From Chryseobacterium senegalense (GTDB taxonomy: Bacteria > Bacteroidota > Bacteroidia > Flavobacteriales > Weeksellaceae): 64,000 nt of DNA. How positions within the stretch are numbered: the first letter of the stretch is position 1; every line of letters begins with the position of its first letter. The stretch is taken from the NCBI GenBank assembly GCA_001403755.1, contig CYUH01000013.1, forward strand, positions 1 through 64,000. The letters are read 5' to 3'. The notes below the pieces were generated by a model. It saw nothing but the letters and a program-made list of their open reading frames with translations, made no database searches and was not told the DNA's origin. A program made the position numbers and the translations under genes. Shown here piece by piece: positions 34,102 to 42,072 of this stretch.

Positions 34102-35397
34102 TTAATCTCTGTTTAACGCATCTTTATAATACTCGATGGCTTTTTTTCTTTCCTCATCATGGTTAACCATTTCAACTGGATACGCTGCTGTTCCAAATTC
34201 GGGGATCCATTTTTTTATGTATGTAAAATTTTTATCAAATTTCTCCTGTTGCAGATAGGGATTAAAAACTCTAAAATATGGTGAACCATCTGCACCTGAA
34301 CCTGCTACCCATTGCCAATTTCCAATATTTTGCGCCTGATCATAATCCAACAATTTATTGGCAAAGTATGCCTCCCCGATCTTCCAATCAATATGCAAAT
34401 CTTTGATTAAAAAACTTGCTACGAGCATGCGAACTCGGTTGTGCATGAAACCAGTTTCATTAAGCTCTCTCATCCCAGCATCCACCAGTGGAAAACCTGT
34501 TTTTCCTTCGCACCATTTTTTAAATTTATCTTCGTCGAACTCCCATTTCACCTGATCATATTTAGGCTTGAAAGATTTGGTGACGGTATGTGGAAAATGA
34601 TAGAGCAACATCATAAAAAATTCTCTCCAGATCAATTCCCGAAGGAATTTATTACTGTTTTTCCGGGCATAATTCACTAATTTTCGGATTCCCACGGTCC
34701 CAAACCTTAAATGGACTGACACTTGTGAAGTTGCACCTGCTGCGGGGAAATTTCTTTTTGCACCATATTGCTTCAGTAATTCCTCGCTTAAATTGGGCTT
34801 CTGAAAAATTTCTCCTGCATTTTTAAAACCGATATCTTTCAGAGTCAGATGATTGGGTGTAAATTGAAAAAAATGATCCAATAAATCTTCTGATTTATAC
34901 TCTTCTAAATTTTCAGGTAATTGAGATTCCCATTGTTTAGCATACGGGCTGTACACTTGAAACGGCTGCCCATCTTTCTTTAAAACTTCCTGTGGTGCGA
35001 AAATGACTTGATCTTTAAAAGTTTTAAATTCAATGTTTTTAGATTGTAGAAATTCACGAATTTCATCATCTCTTTTCAGCGCATACGGTTCATAATCTTC
35101 GTTGGTGAAAACGGAATGAACATCATATTTTTTAATAATTTTTTCGAAAACTTCCTTTGGGTTGCCATAATAGAGATCAACTCCAGAAGCCACCTTTGCT
35201 AATTTTTTGTTTAACCTTTCAATTGCCTCGTAAATAAATTGAACCCGCTTGTCTTTCTTATCGGAAAGTTGAGTTAGGATTTGCTGATCGAAGATGAAGA
35301 TGGGAACAACTTTTAAATGTTGGGATAATGCCCGATAAAGCCCATGATTATCATCTAATCGTAAATCTCTTCTGAACCAGAATATATTGATTTTCAT
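34102..35397 (-). CDS. phrB: deoxyribodipyrimidine photolyase
   Basis: A 431-residue flavoprotein that uses light to split cyclobutane pyrimidine dimers. Seen: the N-terminal photolyase fold (INIFWFRRDLRLDDNHGL), and the FAD domain with the WREFFMMLLYHFP segment, GFPLVDAGMREL, and NWQWVAGSGADGSPYFRVFNP near residue 370. It is the last gene of the carotenoid operon, 41 bases after the SRPBCC gene, so DNA repair is tied to pigment production. Confidence 0.94.
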   Translation of the reverse strand: MKINIFWFRRDLRLDDNHGLYRALSQHLKVVPIFIFDQQILTQLSDKKDKRVQFIYEAIERLNKKLAKVASGVDLYYGNPKEVFEKIIKKYDVHSVFTNEDYEPYALKRDDEIREFLQSKNIEFKTFKDQVIFAPQEVLKKDGQPFQVYSPYAKQWESQLPENLEEYKSEDLLDHFFQFTPNHLTLKDIGFKNAGEIFQKPNLSEELLKQYGAKRNFPAAGATSQVSVHLRFGTVGIRKLVNYARKNSNKFLRELIWREFFMMLLYHFPHTVTKSFKPKYDQVKWEFDEDKFKKWCEGKTGFPLVDAGMRELNETGFMHNRVRMLVASFLIKDLHIDWKIGEAYFANKLLDYDQAQNIGNWQWVAGSGADGSPYFRVFNPYLQQEKFDKNFTYIKKWIPEFGTAAYPVEMVNHDEERKKAIEYYKDALNRD

Positions 35398-35438
35398 TAT
35401 TAAAAATATATTTTATACAGGGTGGTATTGCATTGCGC

Positions 35439-35933
35439 TTACGAACTGTGCGAGGGAAATAAATCTCCCAAAATTCTGAATCTACTTTCAAAGATTTTTC
35501 TCACTTTGTTTTTCACAAAAAATCCTGCAACCAAATCGCCAACAAATCCCATCGGTAATTTGAAATTTACAATGTCCGTCATGAGAACTTTTCCATCTTG
35601 CAGTTCTTCAAAATGGTGTTCGTGGTGCCACATCGCATAAGGTCCGAAACGTTGTTCGTCTACAAAAAACTCGCCTTCTTTCAGGTGCGTAATTTCCGTT
35701 ATCCAATTATTTTTAACCAAAGGAAAAACTCCTATTTTATAGGTAATGATTTGTCCCTGATAGGTATAATTTGGTGGATTATTGGTGATGGAAAACGCCA
35801 TATCATCTGGGGTAATTTTGTCTAAATTTTGCGGCAAAGAGAAAAATGCCCAAGCTTTTTCCAGGGGCATTGGCAAAACCTGTCTAGAAGTCAAGGTATA
35901 AATGCCGGATTGTTTAGTTATTTTTATGTCCAT
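35439..35933 (-). CDS. SRPBCC-family (START-like) protein
   Basis: A 164-residue protein of the SRPBCC ligand-binding fold (polyketide cyclase/CoQ-binding type), seen in the start LPMPLEKAWAFFSLPQNLDKITPDDM and the closing long helix DLVAGFFVKNKVRKIFESR. The fold holds hydrophobic molecules. Its start overlaps the lycopene cyclase end by 20 bases. Ligand unknown; in light-response loci of other bacteria a similar gene often sits beside phr and TIGR01777 genes. Confidence 0.85.
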   Translation of the reverse strand: MDIKITKQSGIYTLTSRQVLPMPLEKAWAFFSLPQNLDKITPDDMAFSITNNPPNYTYQGQIITYKIGVFPLVKNNWITEITHLKEGEFFVDEQRFGPYAMWHHEHHFEELQDGKVLMTDIVNFKLPMGFVGDLVAGFFVKNKVRKIFESRFRILGDLFPSHSS

Positions 35934-36648
35934 GATTGATTCTAATAGGTTGATCTAAATTCATTTTTTTCTTTAAAAATTCAAAAAGCAATACGCTGCC
36001 ATAAAGCATCGAAAAGCAATAAAAAGAATCCTCCAGTGGCATGGTTCCCACACGAATTCCGAGAATTTCAGCATTATCATAATAAACTACGGGATTTGCC
36101 GAATAACTTCCCGTTAAAGCACCGTTTACAAAATAAAATGGCAGGTAAATCAGGATAAAACTTAGATAAAAACGTCGGGCATATTTCCACTGATAGATGA
36201 TTTGAGCCAACATGAGCAAGGCAAATAAACCGAAACTGCACAAGGTGTACAATCTATCGTAATTATTCAGCACAACTCCCAACGAAATTATTAGTAGCGC
36301 GATGCTGATGATCTGGGTAGCTATTTTACTTAACTGTAATTTTGGAAAGAAATATTCCAGTGAGTAATGGATAAAGTTACTGGAATAAGGGATTAGAAGA
36401 AAAAACAGCCATTCTTCTACAGGCAATTTCAAAATTCTAAATCCTAATAAGTATTGATCGTTGAAACCCCAAATATCGGAATATGCGAAGAAGATATCCC
36501 AAATAATAAAGAATAACCCAACGCTGATAATTGCTAGAAAATATGGTTTCCAAAACCTTGCAAAATGCATCCACTTCTTTTCAAAACTAAAAAAAAACGG
36601 CACTGAAAATGTCGCGATATTTAAAAGGATATAGTAATATTTCTCCAT
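35914..36648 (-). CDS. crtY: lycopene cyclase (CrtYcd type)
   Basis: A 244-residue membrane protein with two repeats of the lycopene cyclase domain. Each ends in the conserved Pro-Glu pair: KLPVEEWLFF near residue 75 and TMPLEDSFYCF near 205. It turns lycopene into beta-carotene. This is the fused CrtYc-CrtYd form found in Bacteroidota and related to the fungal and archaeal enzymes, not the flavoprotein CrtY. Confidence 0.9.
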   Translation of the reverse strand: MEKYYYILLNIATFSVPFFFSFEKKWMHFARFWKPYFLAIISVGLFFIIWDIFFAYSDIWGFNDQYLLGFRILKLPVEEWLFFLLIPYSSNFIHYSLEYFFPKLQLSKIATQIISIALLIISLGVVLNNYDRLYTLCSFGLFALLMLAQIIYQWKYARRFYLSFILIYLPFYFVNGALTGSYSANPVVYYDNAEILGIRVGTMPLEDSFYCFSMLYGSVLLFEFLKKKMNLDQPIRINHGHKNN

Positions 36649-36709
36649 AACAATGGTTAATTCTTAGTTAATCATTAATGTAAAAAGTCCAACAAAACAT
36701 CATGATCAA

Positions 36710-37177
36710 CTATTTACGCATTTTTCTGGCTTCAATAAAATATTTTTTGGGTACGTAAAGCATTCCGAAACACTCGCCATCTTCTTTTCCTAAATGTTTG
36801 TGGTGAATTTTATGTCCTTTTCTCAACCCTCGGAAGTACCAATGGTCCACTTTATCAAACCATTTAAATCTTCGGTGTATCAGTACATCATGCACCAAAA
36901 AATAGCAAATTCCGTAGAGCAAAACTCCAGCTGCTAAAAATGCTAACCAGGTAATTCCGCCCACAGTACCGAGATAGAACATAATCATGCAAGGAATAGC
37001 GAAAACCACAAAGAAAAAATCGTTCTTTTCGAAAACATGTGGATAGCCAGGTTGGTGATGATCTTCGTGAAAATACCAGCCGAGAAATCCATGCATGATG
37101 TATTTGTGTGTCAGCCATGTAATGCCTTCCATTGCTACAAAAGTAGCCACTGTTATTGCCAAATATAGTAGAATCAT
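36710..37177 (-). CDS. crtZ: beta-carotene 3-hydroxylase
   Basis: A 155-residue membrane di-iron enzyme that makes zeaxanthin from beta-carotene. The histidine boxes are present: HKYIMH (residues 24-29), HEDHH (37-41), and HKIHHKH near 123. Length is normal. Its start overlaps the preceding gene by 4 bases, which suggests coupled translation. Confidence 0.93.
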   Translation of the reverse strand: MILLYLAITVATFVAMEGITWLTHKYIMHGFLGWYFHEDHHQPGYPHVFEKNDFFFVVFAIPCMIMFYLGTVGGITWLAFLAAGVLLYGICYFLVHDVLIHRRFKWFDKVDHWYFRGLRKGHKIHHKHLGKEDGECFGMLYVPKKYFIEARKMRK

Positions 37178-37629
37178 TTTTTTAAATATTTTTTAATGAA
37201 AATTTTCAAATCTTCGTCCGTTGTATTTTCATAATTTTTCAAGATAAATGACCGATCTTCTTTAATATTATCGGTATAATTCAGAAAAGCTGGTGCCTGT
37301 TCCTGGGTCATCAGTCTGAACAATCTTAATTCCAAATTTTTCGAATCGCTGCTAATTGCATGATTCAGGCTTTTTTTTCCTTCTTTAAAGTAGGATAATT
37401 TTTTAAAAGGATTGGCAGCATGTTTTGCCATGAAAAATTGTCCGACACTGTAAAAACCTTGGTAAATAGGCAATTCATTTTGTTTAAAAAGCGCCTCAGA
37501 TTTCTCCATCAATTGTATTGCTGCAACTGAAGATTTTTCACCTTTAATTAAATAATTTCTCAGCTCTTTAAGGCTTTGAGCAAAAATAATATTGCACATC
37601 AACGTAAAAATTATGACCAAAAATTTCAT
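37174..37629 (-). CDS. unknown exported protein in the carotenoid operon
   Basis: A 151-residue protein with a signal peptide (MKFLVIIFTLMCNIIFAQS) and an all-alpha body (KGEKSSVAAIQLMEKSEALFKQ, given here as a region near 27-48). No known domain recognised. It is locked between crtB and crtZ with 4-base overlaps on both sides, so it must be made with the pathway enzymes. The location on the periplasmic side may mean a role in placing carotenoid in the membrane, but this is only a guess. Confidence 0.7.
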   Translation of the reverse strand: MKFLVIIFTLMCNIIFAQSLKELRNYLIKGEKSSVAAIQLMEKSEALFKQNELPIYQGFYSVGQFFMAKHAANPFKKLSYFKEGKKSLNHAISSDSKNLELRLFRLMTQEQAPAFLNYTDNIKEDRSFILKNYENTTDEDLKIFIKKYLKK

Positions 37630-38471
37630 CGAATAAAGTATAAATTCTTAGTTAGAAGCATCTCTCCCATCAGATAAATTTTCCTTGCATTAGAAACACG
37701 GATTCTACTTTTCATGAGGTTTTCTGCACGCTGTTTTTTGATTTTCTTGAAAAGACTGATGTAATACTTGTACGCCATAAAAACTGCACTTCTGCTTGAT
37801 AAAGGAAGCATCTTGATCCCGATTAGCGCCTTTTCAAAATCGCTCTTAATATTTAATTCTATTTCTGCTTTTTCTCTTTCTGAAAAATCCAGAAAATTCA
37901 CATTGGGGAAATAGGTACGATTCAAATCGTTGTAATCAGCAGAAATATCCCTAAGAAAATTGATCTTTTGAAAAGCTGCACCAAGACTTTGTGCGTAAGG
38001 TTTCATTTTTTCGTAGTCCTCTTGTGTTTTCACAAATACTTTTAAACACATTAATCCCACTACTTCTGCACTTCCATAAATGTAGAGATTATACAATTCA
38101 TCATTTAAATCTTTAATCTCGCCTAAATCCATTTTCATGGAATATAGAAATGCATCGACCAAATCCTGCGGAATATTATTTTCTTTTTGAGTTCTGCAGA
38201 ATGACTGAATCACAGGATTAAGTGAAATTCCGTTTTCTAAAGTTTCTCTGTAATTTCTTTCGAATTCATTAAGCAATTTCTGCTTATCATAATCATGGAA
38301 GGTATCGACTATTTCATCAGCAAACCGTACGAAACCATATATATTATAAATATGCTGACGAATCTCCCGACTGAATAACGAAGAGGCCCAGTAAAAAGAA
38401 GTGCTGTACTGTTTGGTTACCAACTGAGAAGTACAATCTGAAATTTTATTGAATTTTTGAAAATTATTCAT
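37626..38471 (-). CDS. crtB: phytoene synthase
   Basis: A 281-residue prenyl transferase that joins two geranylgeranyl diphosphates. Seen: the first Asp-rich motif in YGFVRFADEIVD (near 48) and the second, NFLRDISADYNDLNR, near 170. It follows crtI by 14 bases. The substrate-making crtE is not in this window. Confidence 0.95.
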   Translation of the reverse strand: MNNFQKFNKISDCTSQLVTKQYSTSFYWASSLFSREIRQHIYNIYGFVRFADEIVDTFHDYDKQKLLNEFERNYRETLENGISLNPVIQSFCRTQKENNIPQDLVDAFLYSMKMDLGEIKDLNDELYNLYIYGSAEVVGLMCLKVFVKTQEDYEKMKPYAQSLGAAFQKINFLRDISADYNDLNRTYFPNVNFLDFSEREKAEIELNIKSDFEKALIGIKMLPLSSRSAVFMAYKYYISLFKKIKKQRAENLMKSRIRVSNARKIYLMGEMLLTKNLYFIR

Positions 38472-38485
38472 AATGATCTTCTTTA

Positions 38486-39949
38486 TTAATTAAATTTTCC
38501 TTTGCTTAAAATATATTCACTTACCACCTTTCCGGAAATTAATGCGGGGGGTACCCCAGGACCAGGAACGGTTAACTGACCTGTATAAAAGAAATTATCT
38601 AATTTTTTATTTCTTATGGAAGGTCTTAGAACAGAAGTTTGCATTAACGTATTTGCTAAACCATAAGCGTTTCCCCGACAGGAATTATAGCGATTTTTGA
38701 AATCTTGGGTTCCAAAACTTTTTTTGAATAAAATCTTCGGCCTAAGATCTTCACCGGTTGAATCCTTAATCCTATCTAAGATTAAATTAAAATAATGCTC
38801 ATGGATCTCTTCCGAATCTTCTAAATCCACCGCAATAGGAATAAGGAAAAATCCAATTTCTTTACCTTCCGGACAAAGAGAGCTGTCCGTTTTGCTGGAA
38901 AAATTAGCGTAGAACAGAGGCGCTTTCGGGAAGGTCATTGTGTCATAAATTTCCTCAGCGTGCTGTTCAAAATCGGTGTCAAAAAACAGATTATGATGTA
39001 ACAAAGTTTCAACCTTCTTATCAAAAGCAACATAATATAGCAAAGAGCTGGGAGCAAAAGTTTTCTTTTTCCAAGATTCCTCACTGTAGTTTCTGTTATT
39101 TTTAAGTAAATTTTCGGTGTGGGCATAATCCGCTCCCGACACAAAAACATCGGCAGCGAAGGTTTCTTTTTCCGTAGAAACACTCACCACTTTACCTTTT
39201 TCTGTCTGTATCGACTGCACCGCAACATTGGTCTTGAAATCCACTCCTAATTCCTTGGCCAGCTTCACCATTCCTAAAGCAACGGCATTAAAACCGCCTT
39301 TCGGATACCAAGTTCCCAAACCAAAGTCTGCATAATTCATAAAATTATAAAAAGCGGGTGTATCTTTTGGTTTCGCGCCCAAAAACAGGACGGGAAACTC
39401 CAAAATACTTCTCAGTTTTGGATTCTTAATATTTTTTCGGATTTGCTGACTGATATTTTTCACGAACAAACCTAATCGCGTTGCTGTTTCCCACGACACC
39501 AATTCCGTTATAGAAAGCCCCGGCTGATAAACCAAATCCTTCATAGCGATATCATAATTCTCTTGCGATTCATTCATGAATTTTTTCAGATGCTTTCCCG
39601 AACCTCTTTCAATTCTTTCAAAAGTTTGGATAATTTTTTCTGGAGTATCTTCTATATCAATAAAATCATTTTTACCAAAAACCACTCGGTAGGCCGGAGA
39701 AAGTTTTTCAAGCGTATAATAATCTGAGACGCTTTTACCAAAATCTGCGAAAAAACGTTCGAAAACATCAGGCATCCAATACCAACTCGGTCCCATATCG
39801 AACTTGAATTCATCAATCTCCATCATGGAAGCCCTTCCTCCAAGCTGTTCATTTTTTTCTAAAACAGTTACATTAAGTCCCGATTTTGCGAGGTAGCACG
39901 CCGCAGACAAAGATGAAAAACCGGATCCAATAATTATAGCTTTTTTCAT
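38486..39949 (-). CDS. crtI: phytoene desaturase
   Basis: A 487-residue FAD enzyme that makes four desaturations to give lycopene. Seen: the FAD loop IIGSGFSSLSAACYLAKSG at residues 5-23, LGGRASMMEIDEFKFDMGPSW near 42, and the C-terminal YTGQLTVPGPGVPPALISG (near 458). First gene of the operon, and divergent from the MarR side. A perfect -7 box TATATTTG (minus) lies at 39967-39974. Confidence 0.95.
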   Translation of the reverse strand: MKKAIIIGSGFSSLSAACYLAKSGLNVTVLEKNEQLGGRASMMEIDEFKFDMGPSWYWMPDVFERFFADFGKSVSDYYTLEKLSPAYRVVFGKNDFIDIEDTPEKIIQTFERIERGSGKHLKKFMNESQENYDIAMKDLVYQPGLSITELVSWETATRLGLFVKNISQQIRKNIKNPKLRSILEFPVLFLGAKPKDTPAFYNFMNYADFGLGTWYPKGGFNAVALGMVKLAKELGVDFKTNVAVQSIQTEKGKVVSVSTEKETFAADVFVSGADYAHTENLLKNNRNYSEESWKKKTFAPSSLLYYVAFDKKVETLLHHNLFFDTDFEQHAEEIYDTMTFPKAPLFYANFSSKTDSSLCPEGKEIGFFLIPIAVDLEDSEEIHEHYFNLILDRIKDSTGEDLRPKILFKKSFGTQDFKNRYNSCRGNAYGLANTLMQTSVLRPSIRNKKLDNFFYTGQLTVPGPGVPPALISGKVVSEYILSKGKFN

Positions 39950-39966
39950 GAGTAAAAATAATTGTC

Positions 39967-39974
39967 CAAATATA
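39967..39974 (-). promoter_or_regulatory. -7 box of the carotenoid operon
   Basis: TATATTTG on the minus strand, a perfect match, 18 bases before the crtI start codon. No TTTG lies at the normal distance; the palindrome at 39989 lies there. Confidence 0.65.
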
Positions 39975-39988
39975 TACTTTTATTTTTA

Positions 39989-40012
39989 TATTTGTAAAAT
40001 ATTTTACAAATA
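39989..40012. promoter_or_regulatory. 24-base perfect palindrome, carotenoid operator
   Basis: TATTTGTAAAAT and its exact reverse complement ATTTTACAAATA lie back to back between the two divergent transcription units. A plus-strand -7 box TATATTTG (39987-39994) runs into its left arm, and the crtI -7 box lies just to its left. A MarR-type dimer, encoded by the intact gene at 40356, is a fitting reader. Confidence 0.7.
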
Positions 40013-40029
40013 AATAAATCACATATAAA

Positions 40030-40167
40030 ATGAAAACACAAACAATCACAAAAGACAGCATTATCGAAGCTTATTCCGACTATATTTTGATTCATGGCGA
40101 GCGTCCAAAAAATATTTACCAATTTACTAAAGATTTAAACACCACAGAGCAAGAGTTTTATAAATAA
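40030..40167 (+). pseudogene. truncated TetR-like regulator
   Basis: A 45-codon frame that begins like a flavobacterial TetR-type regulator (SIIEAYSDYILIHGERPKNI) and stops after EFYK, where an intact protein of about 220 residues would go on. It starts 17 bases after the palindrome and is in the place where a divergent regulator is expected. Confidence 0.6.
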
Positions 40168-40176
40168 CATGGATAA

Positions 40177-40353
40177 GTCATCGGCGAAATCCAACATCTG
40201 GTTGTTAAGCCTTCCCGTTTAGAGAAAGACGGATTTGTAAACCTAGAAAGTACACTGATGAATTACGGATTAGTTACGTATTTTGTACCGGAAAAAATTG
40301 CGAAATTGTCTTATGCAAAACCAAATTCAGAACCTCTATTTTTAATCTCTTAA
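40177..40353 (+). pseudogene. C-terminal remnant of a flavin reductase-like protein
   Basis: A 58-codon frame without a start, opening VIGEIQHLVV, then LEKDGFVNLES and the ending KIAKLSYAKPNSE, which fits the C-terminal part of the flavin reductase (FMN-binding) family. The joint with the TetR fragment lies between 40167 and 40177. Confidence 0.55.
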
Positions 40354-40355
40354 TC

Positions 40356-41000
40356 ATGAATACCAATTTTTTTATCAATTTACTTTTAGAAGTTCAAGAA
40401 TTTGAAAATTCCGGAAGCTCTAAAAACGATTCCACCATTGAGGATTTTCGTAATTTTTTAAATGACAAGCATTACAAAAGTCAAAGCCCACGATTTATCT
40501 CGGAGAGTGAACACAAGAAGGTCAACGATTTAGAAAATGAAATTGCCAAGCAAGTGATCCTGCTTTCTCGTTTTACAAAGCAGATGATTCGCAGAGGCCT
40601 ACAAGATTTTCCGGAATTATACAATGAAGAGTTCACGTACCTCTATAGAATCATGGACGAACCTTTGCTAACCAAAATGCAACTGGTAGAAAAGAATGCC
40701 CATGAAAAACAGACAGGAATGGAGATCATCAGAAGATTAGTGAAAAACAATCTGCTGGAGGAAATTCGGGACAGCAAAGATAAGCGGGTAACCCGATTGA
40801 AAATTTCCGAACTTGGCAAAAAGTACTTTGATCAATCCGTTGAATCTGTAAGCATCACTTCCAGAGTTTTATCTGCAAAATTAGATAGTGATGAAAAGAA
40901 TAATTTACTGAATACTTTAAAAAAATTAAACGAATTTCACTTTAATGTCTATCACCAATACAAGGATTCTGATATTAAGGAAATTAATAATTTGATCTAA
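40356..41000 (+). CDS. MarR-family transcription regulator
   Basis: A 214-residue protein with a winged helix of the MarR type: LLSRFTKQMIRRGL, then TKMQLVEKNAHEKQTGMEIIRRLVKNNLL (region about 108-136) as helix-turn-helix, and the wing DSKDKRVTRLKISELGKKYF near 140. It has an extra N-terminal stretch of about 60 residues. Its position opposite the carotenoid operon makes it the likely controller of the 24-base palindrome. Confidence 0.85.
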   Translation: MNTNFFINLLLEVQEFENSGSSKNDSTIEDFRNFLNDKHYKSQSPRFISESEHKKVNDLENEIAKQVILLSRFTKQMIRRGLQDFPELYNEEFTYLYRIMDEPLLTKMQLVEKNAHEKQTGMEIIRRLVKNNLLEEIRDSKDKRVTRLKISELGKKYFDQSVESVSITSRVLSAKLDSDEKNNLLNTLKKLNEFHFNVYHQYKDSDIKEINNLI

Positions 41001-41027
41001 ATCTCCACAACCTTAAAAAAAATTAAA

Positions 41028-41930
41028 ATGAAAAAAATTTTAATCACGGGAGCTACAGGAATGGTAGGAAAAAAATTGTATTCTGTGCTTAAGGAAAGAG
41101 GTTATACTGCACATTGCCTGGTGAGGAAAAAACAAAACATTTTCGAAAACGAATTTGTCTGGGATTATGAAAATGACTATTTGGAGGAAGGCGCTCTAGA
41201 AGGTATTCACAGCATCATTCACTTGGCAGGAGCAACAATTGCTAAACGGTGGACTGCGGCATATAAGAAGGAAATCATCAGTTCACGAGTGAAATCTGCC
41301 CTATTCTTAGAGAAAAAAATTAAAGAAAAAAACATTAAACTACAATCATTCATTTCGGCTTCAGGAATTAATTATTACGGCGACTGGAATGATGAAAAAG
41401 CTGCTACGGAAAATGATGAGCCGCAAAAAAAAGATTTTCTTACGGAAGTTTGTCGTTTGTGGGAAGAATCCGCAAACCGGTTCGAAGCAGTTTCGGAAAG
41501 AATTGTAAAACTTAGAATTTCTCCTGTAATTTCGGCTCATGGTGGATTTCTGGAACCATTAAAAAAATTAACCGAACTACATCTTGCTTCACCTGTTGGC
41601 AGCGGTAAGCAATATTTTCCGTGGATCCATGTGGACGATTTGGTTGGCATGTTATTATTCGCCCTTGAAAATGAAAACATGAACGGTGCCTTTAACGCTT
41701 GTGCAGACGAAGTTCCCACAAATGCACAATTAATGAATACCTTAGCGAAATCGATGGATAAAAATTACATACCAATGACAGTTCCTGCCGTGGTTTTAAA
41801 ACTTATCATGGGTGAAATGAGCGAAATGATTTTAAATGGAGTAAATGCCAGCAACCAAAAAATTAAATCAAAAGGTTTTATTTTTAAATACAATGCGCTT
41901 GATGACGCGTTGAAAACTGTGATAAAGTAG
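41028..41930 (+). CDS. TIGR01777-family NAD(P)-binding epimerase-like protein
   Basis: A 300-residue short-chain dehydrogenase/epimerase-type protein: nucleotide-binding ITGATGMVGKKL at residues 5-16, HLAGATIAKRWT near 65, SASGINYYGD with the catalytic tyrosine near 110, and the C-terminal DUF1731-like end. Members include the cell-division-linked SulA-like YfcH; the reaction is unknown. It is co-transcribed with the MarR gene (28 bases). Confidence 0.87.
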   Translation: MKKILITGATGMVGKKLYSVLKERGYTAHCLVRKKQNIFENEFVWDYENDYLEEGALEGIHSIIHLAGATIAKRWTAAYKKEIISSRVKSALFLEKKIKEKNIKLQSFISASGINYYGDWNDEKAATENDEPQKKDFLTEVCRLWEESANRFEAVSERIVKLRISPVISAHGGFLEPLKKLTELHLASPVGSGKQYFPWIHVDDLVGMLLFALENENMNGAFNACADEVPTNAQLMNTLAKSMDKNYIPMTVPAVVLKLIMGEMSEMILNGVNASNQKIKSKGFIFKYNALDDALKTVIK

Positions 41931-42008
41931 GCATCACCCTTAGAAAAATATTTATCCCTAATTTTTTTTGATCTAAAAAAAATTCTGTAATCGATTTAAA
42001 AAACAAAC

Positions 42009-42041
42009 AAAACGCTGTAAACTATTAGCTTACAGCGTTTT
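42009..42041. terminator. two-way terminator
   Basis: A perfect 12-bp stem AAAACGCTGTAA/TTACAGCGTTTT (42009-42020 with 42030-42041) between the converging TIGR01777 and dnaK genes. Confidence 0.9.
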
Positions 42042-42072
42042 TATGATTATTGTTAATCAGTTTAGTTGATCC

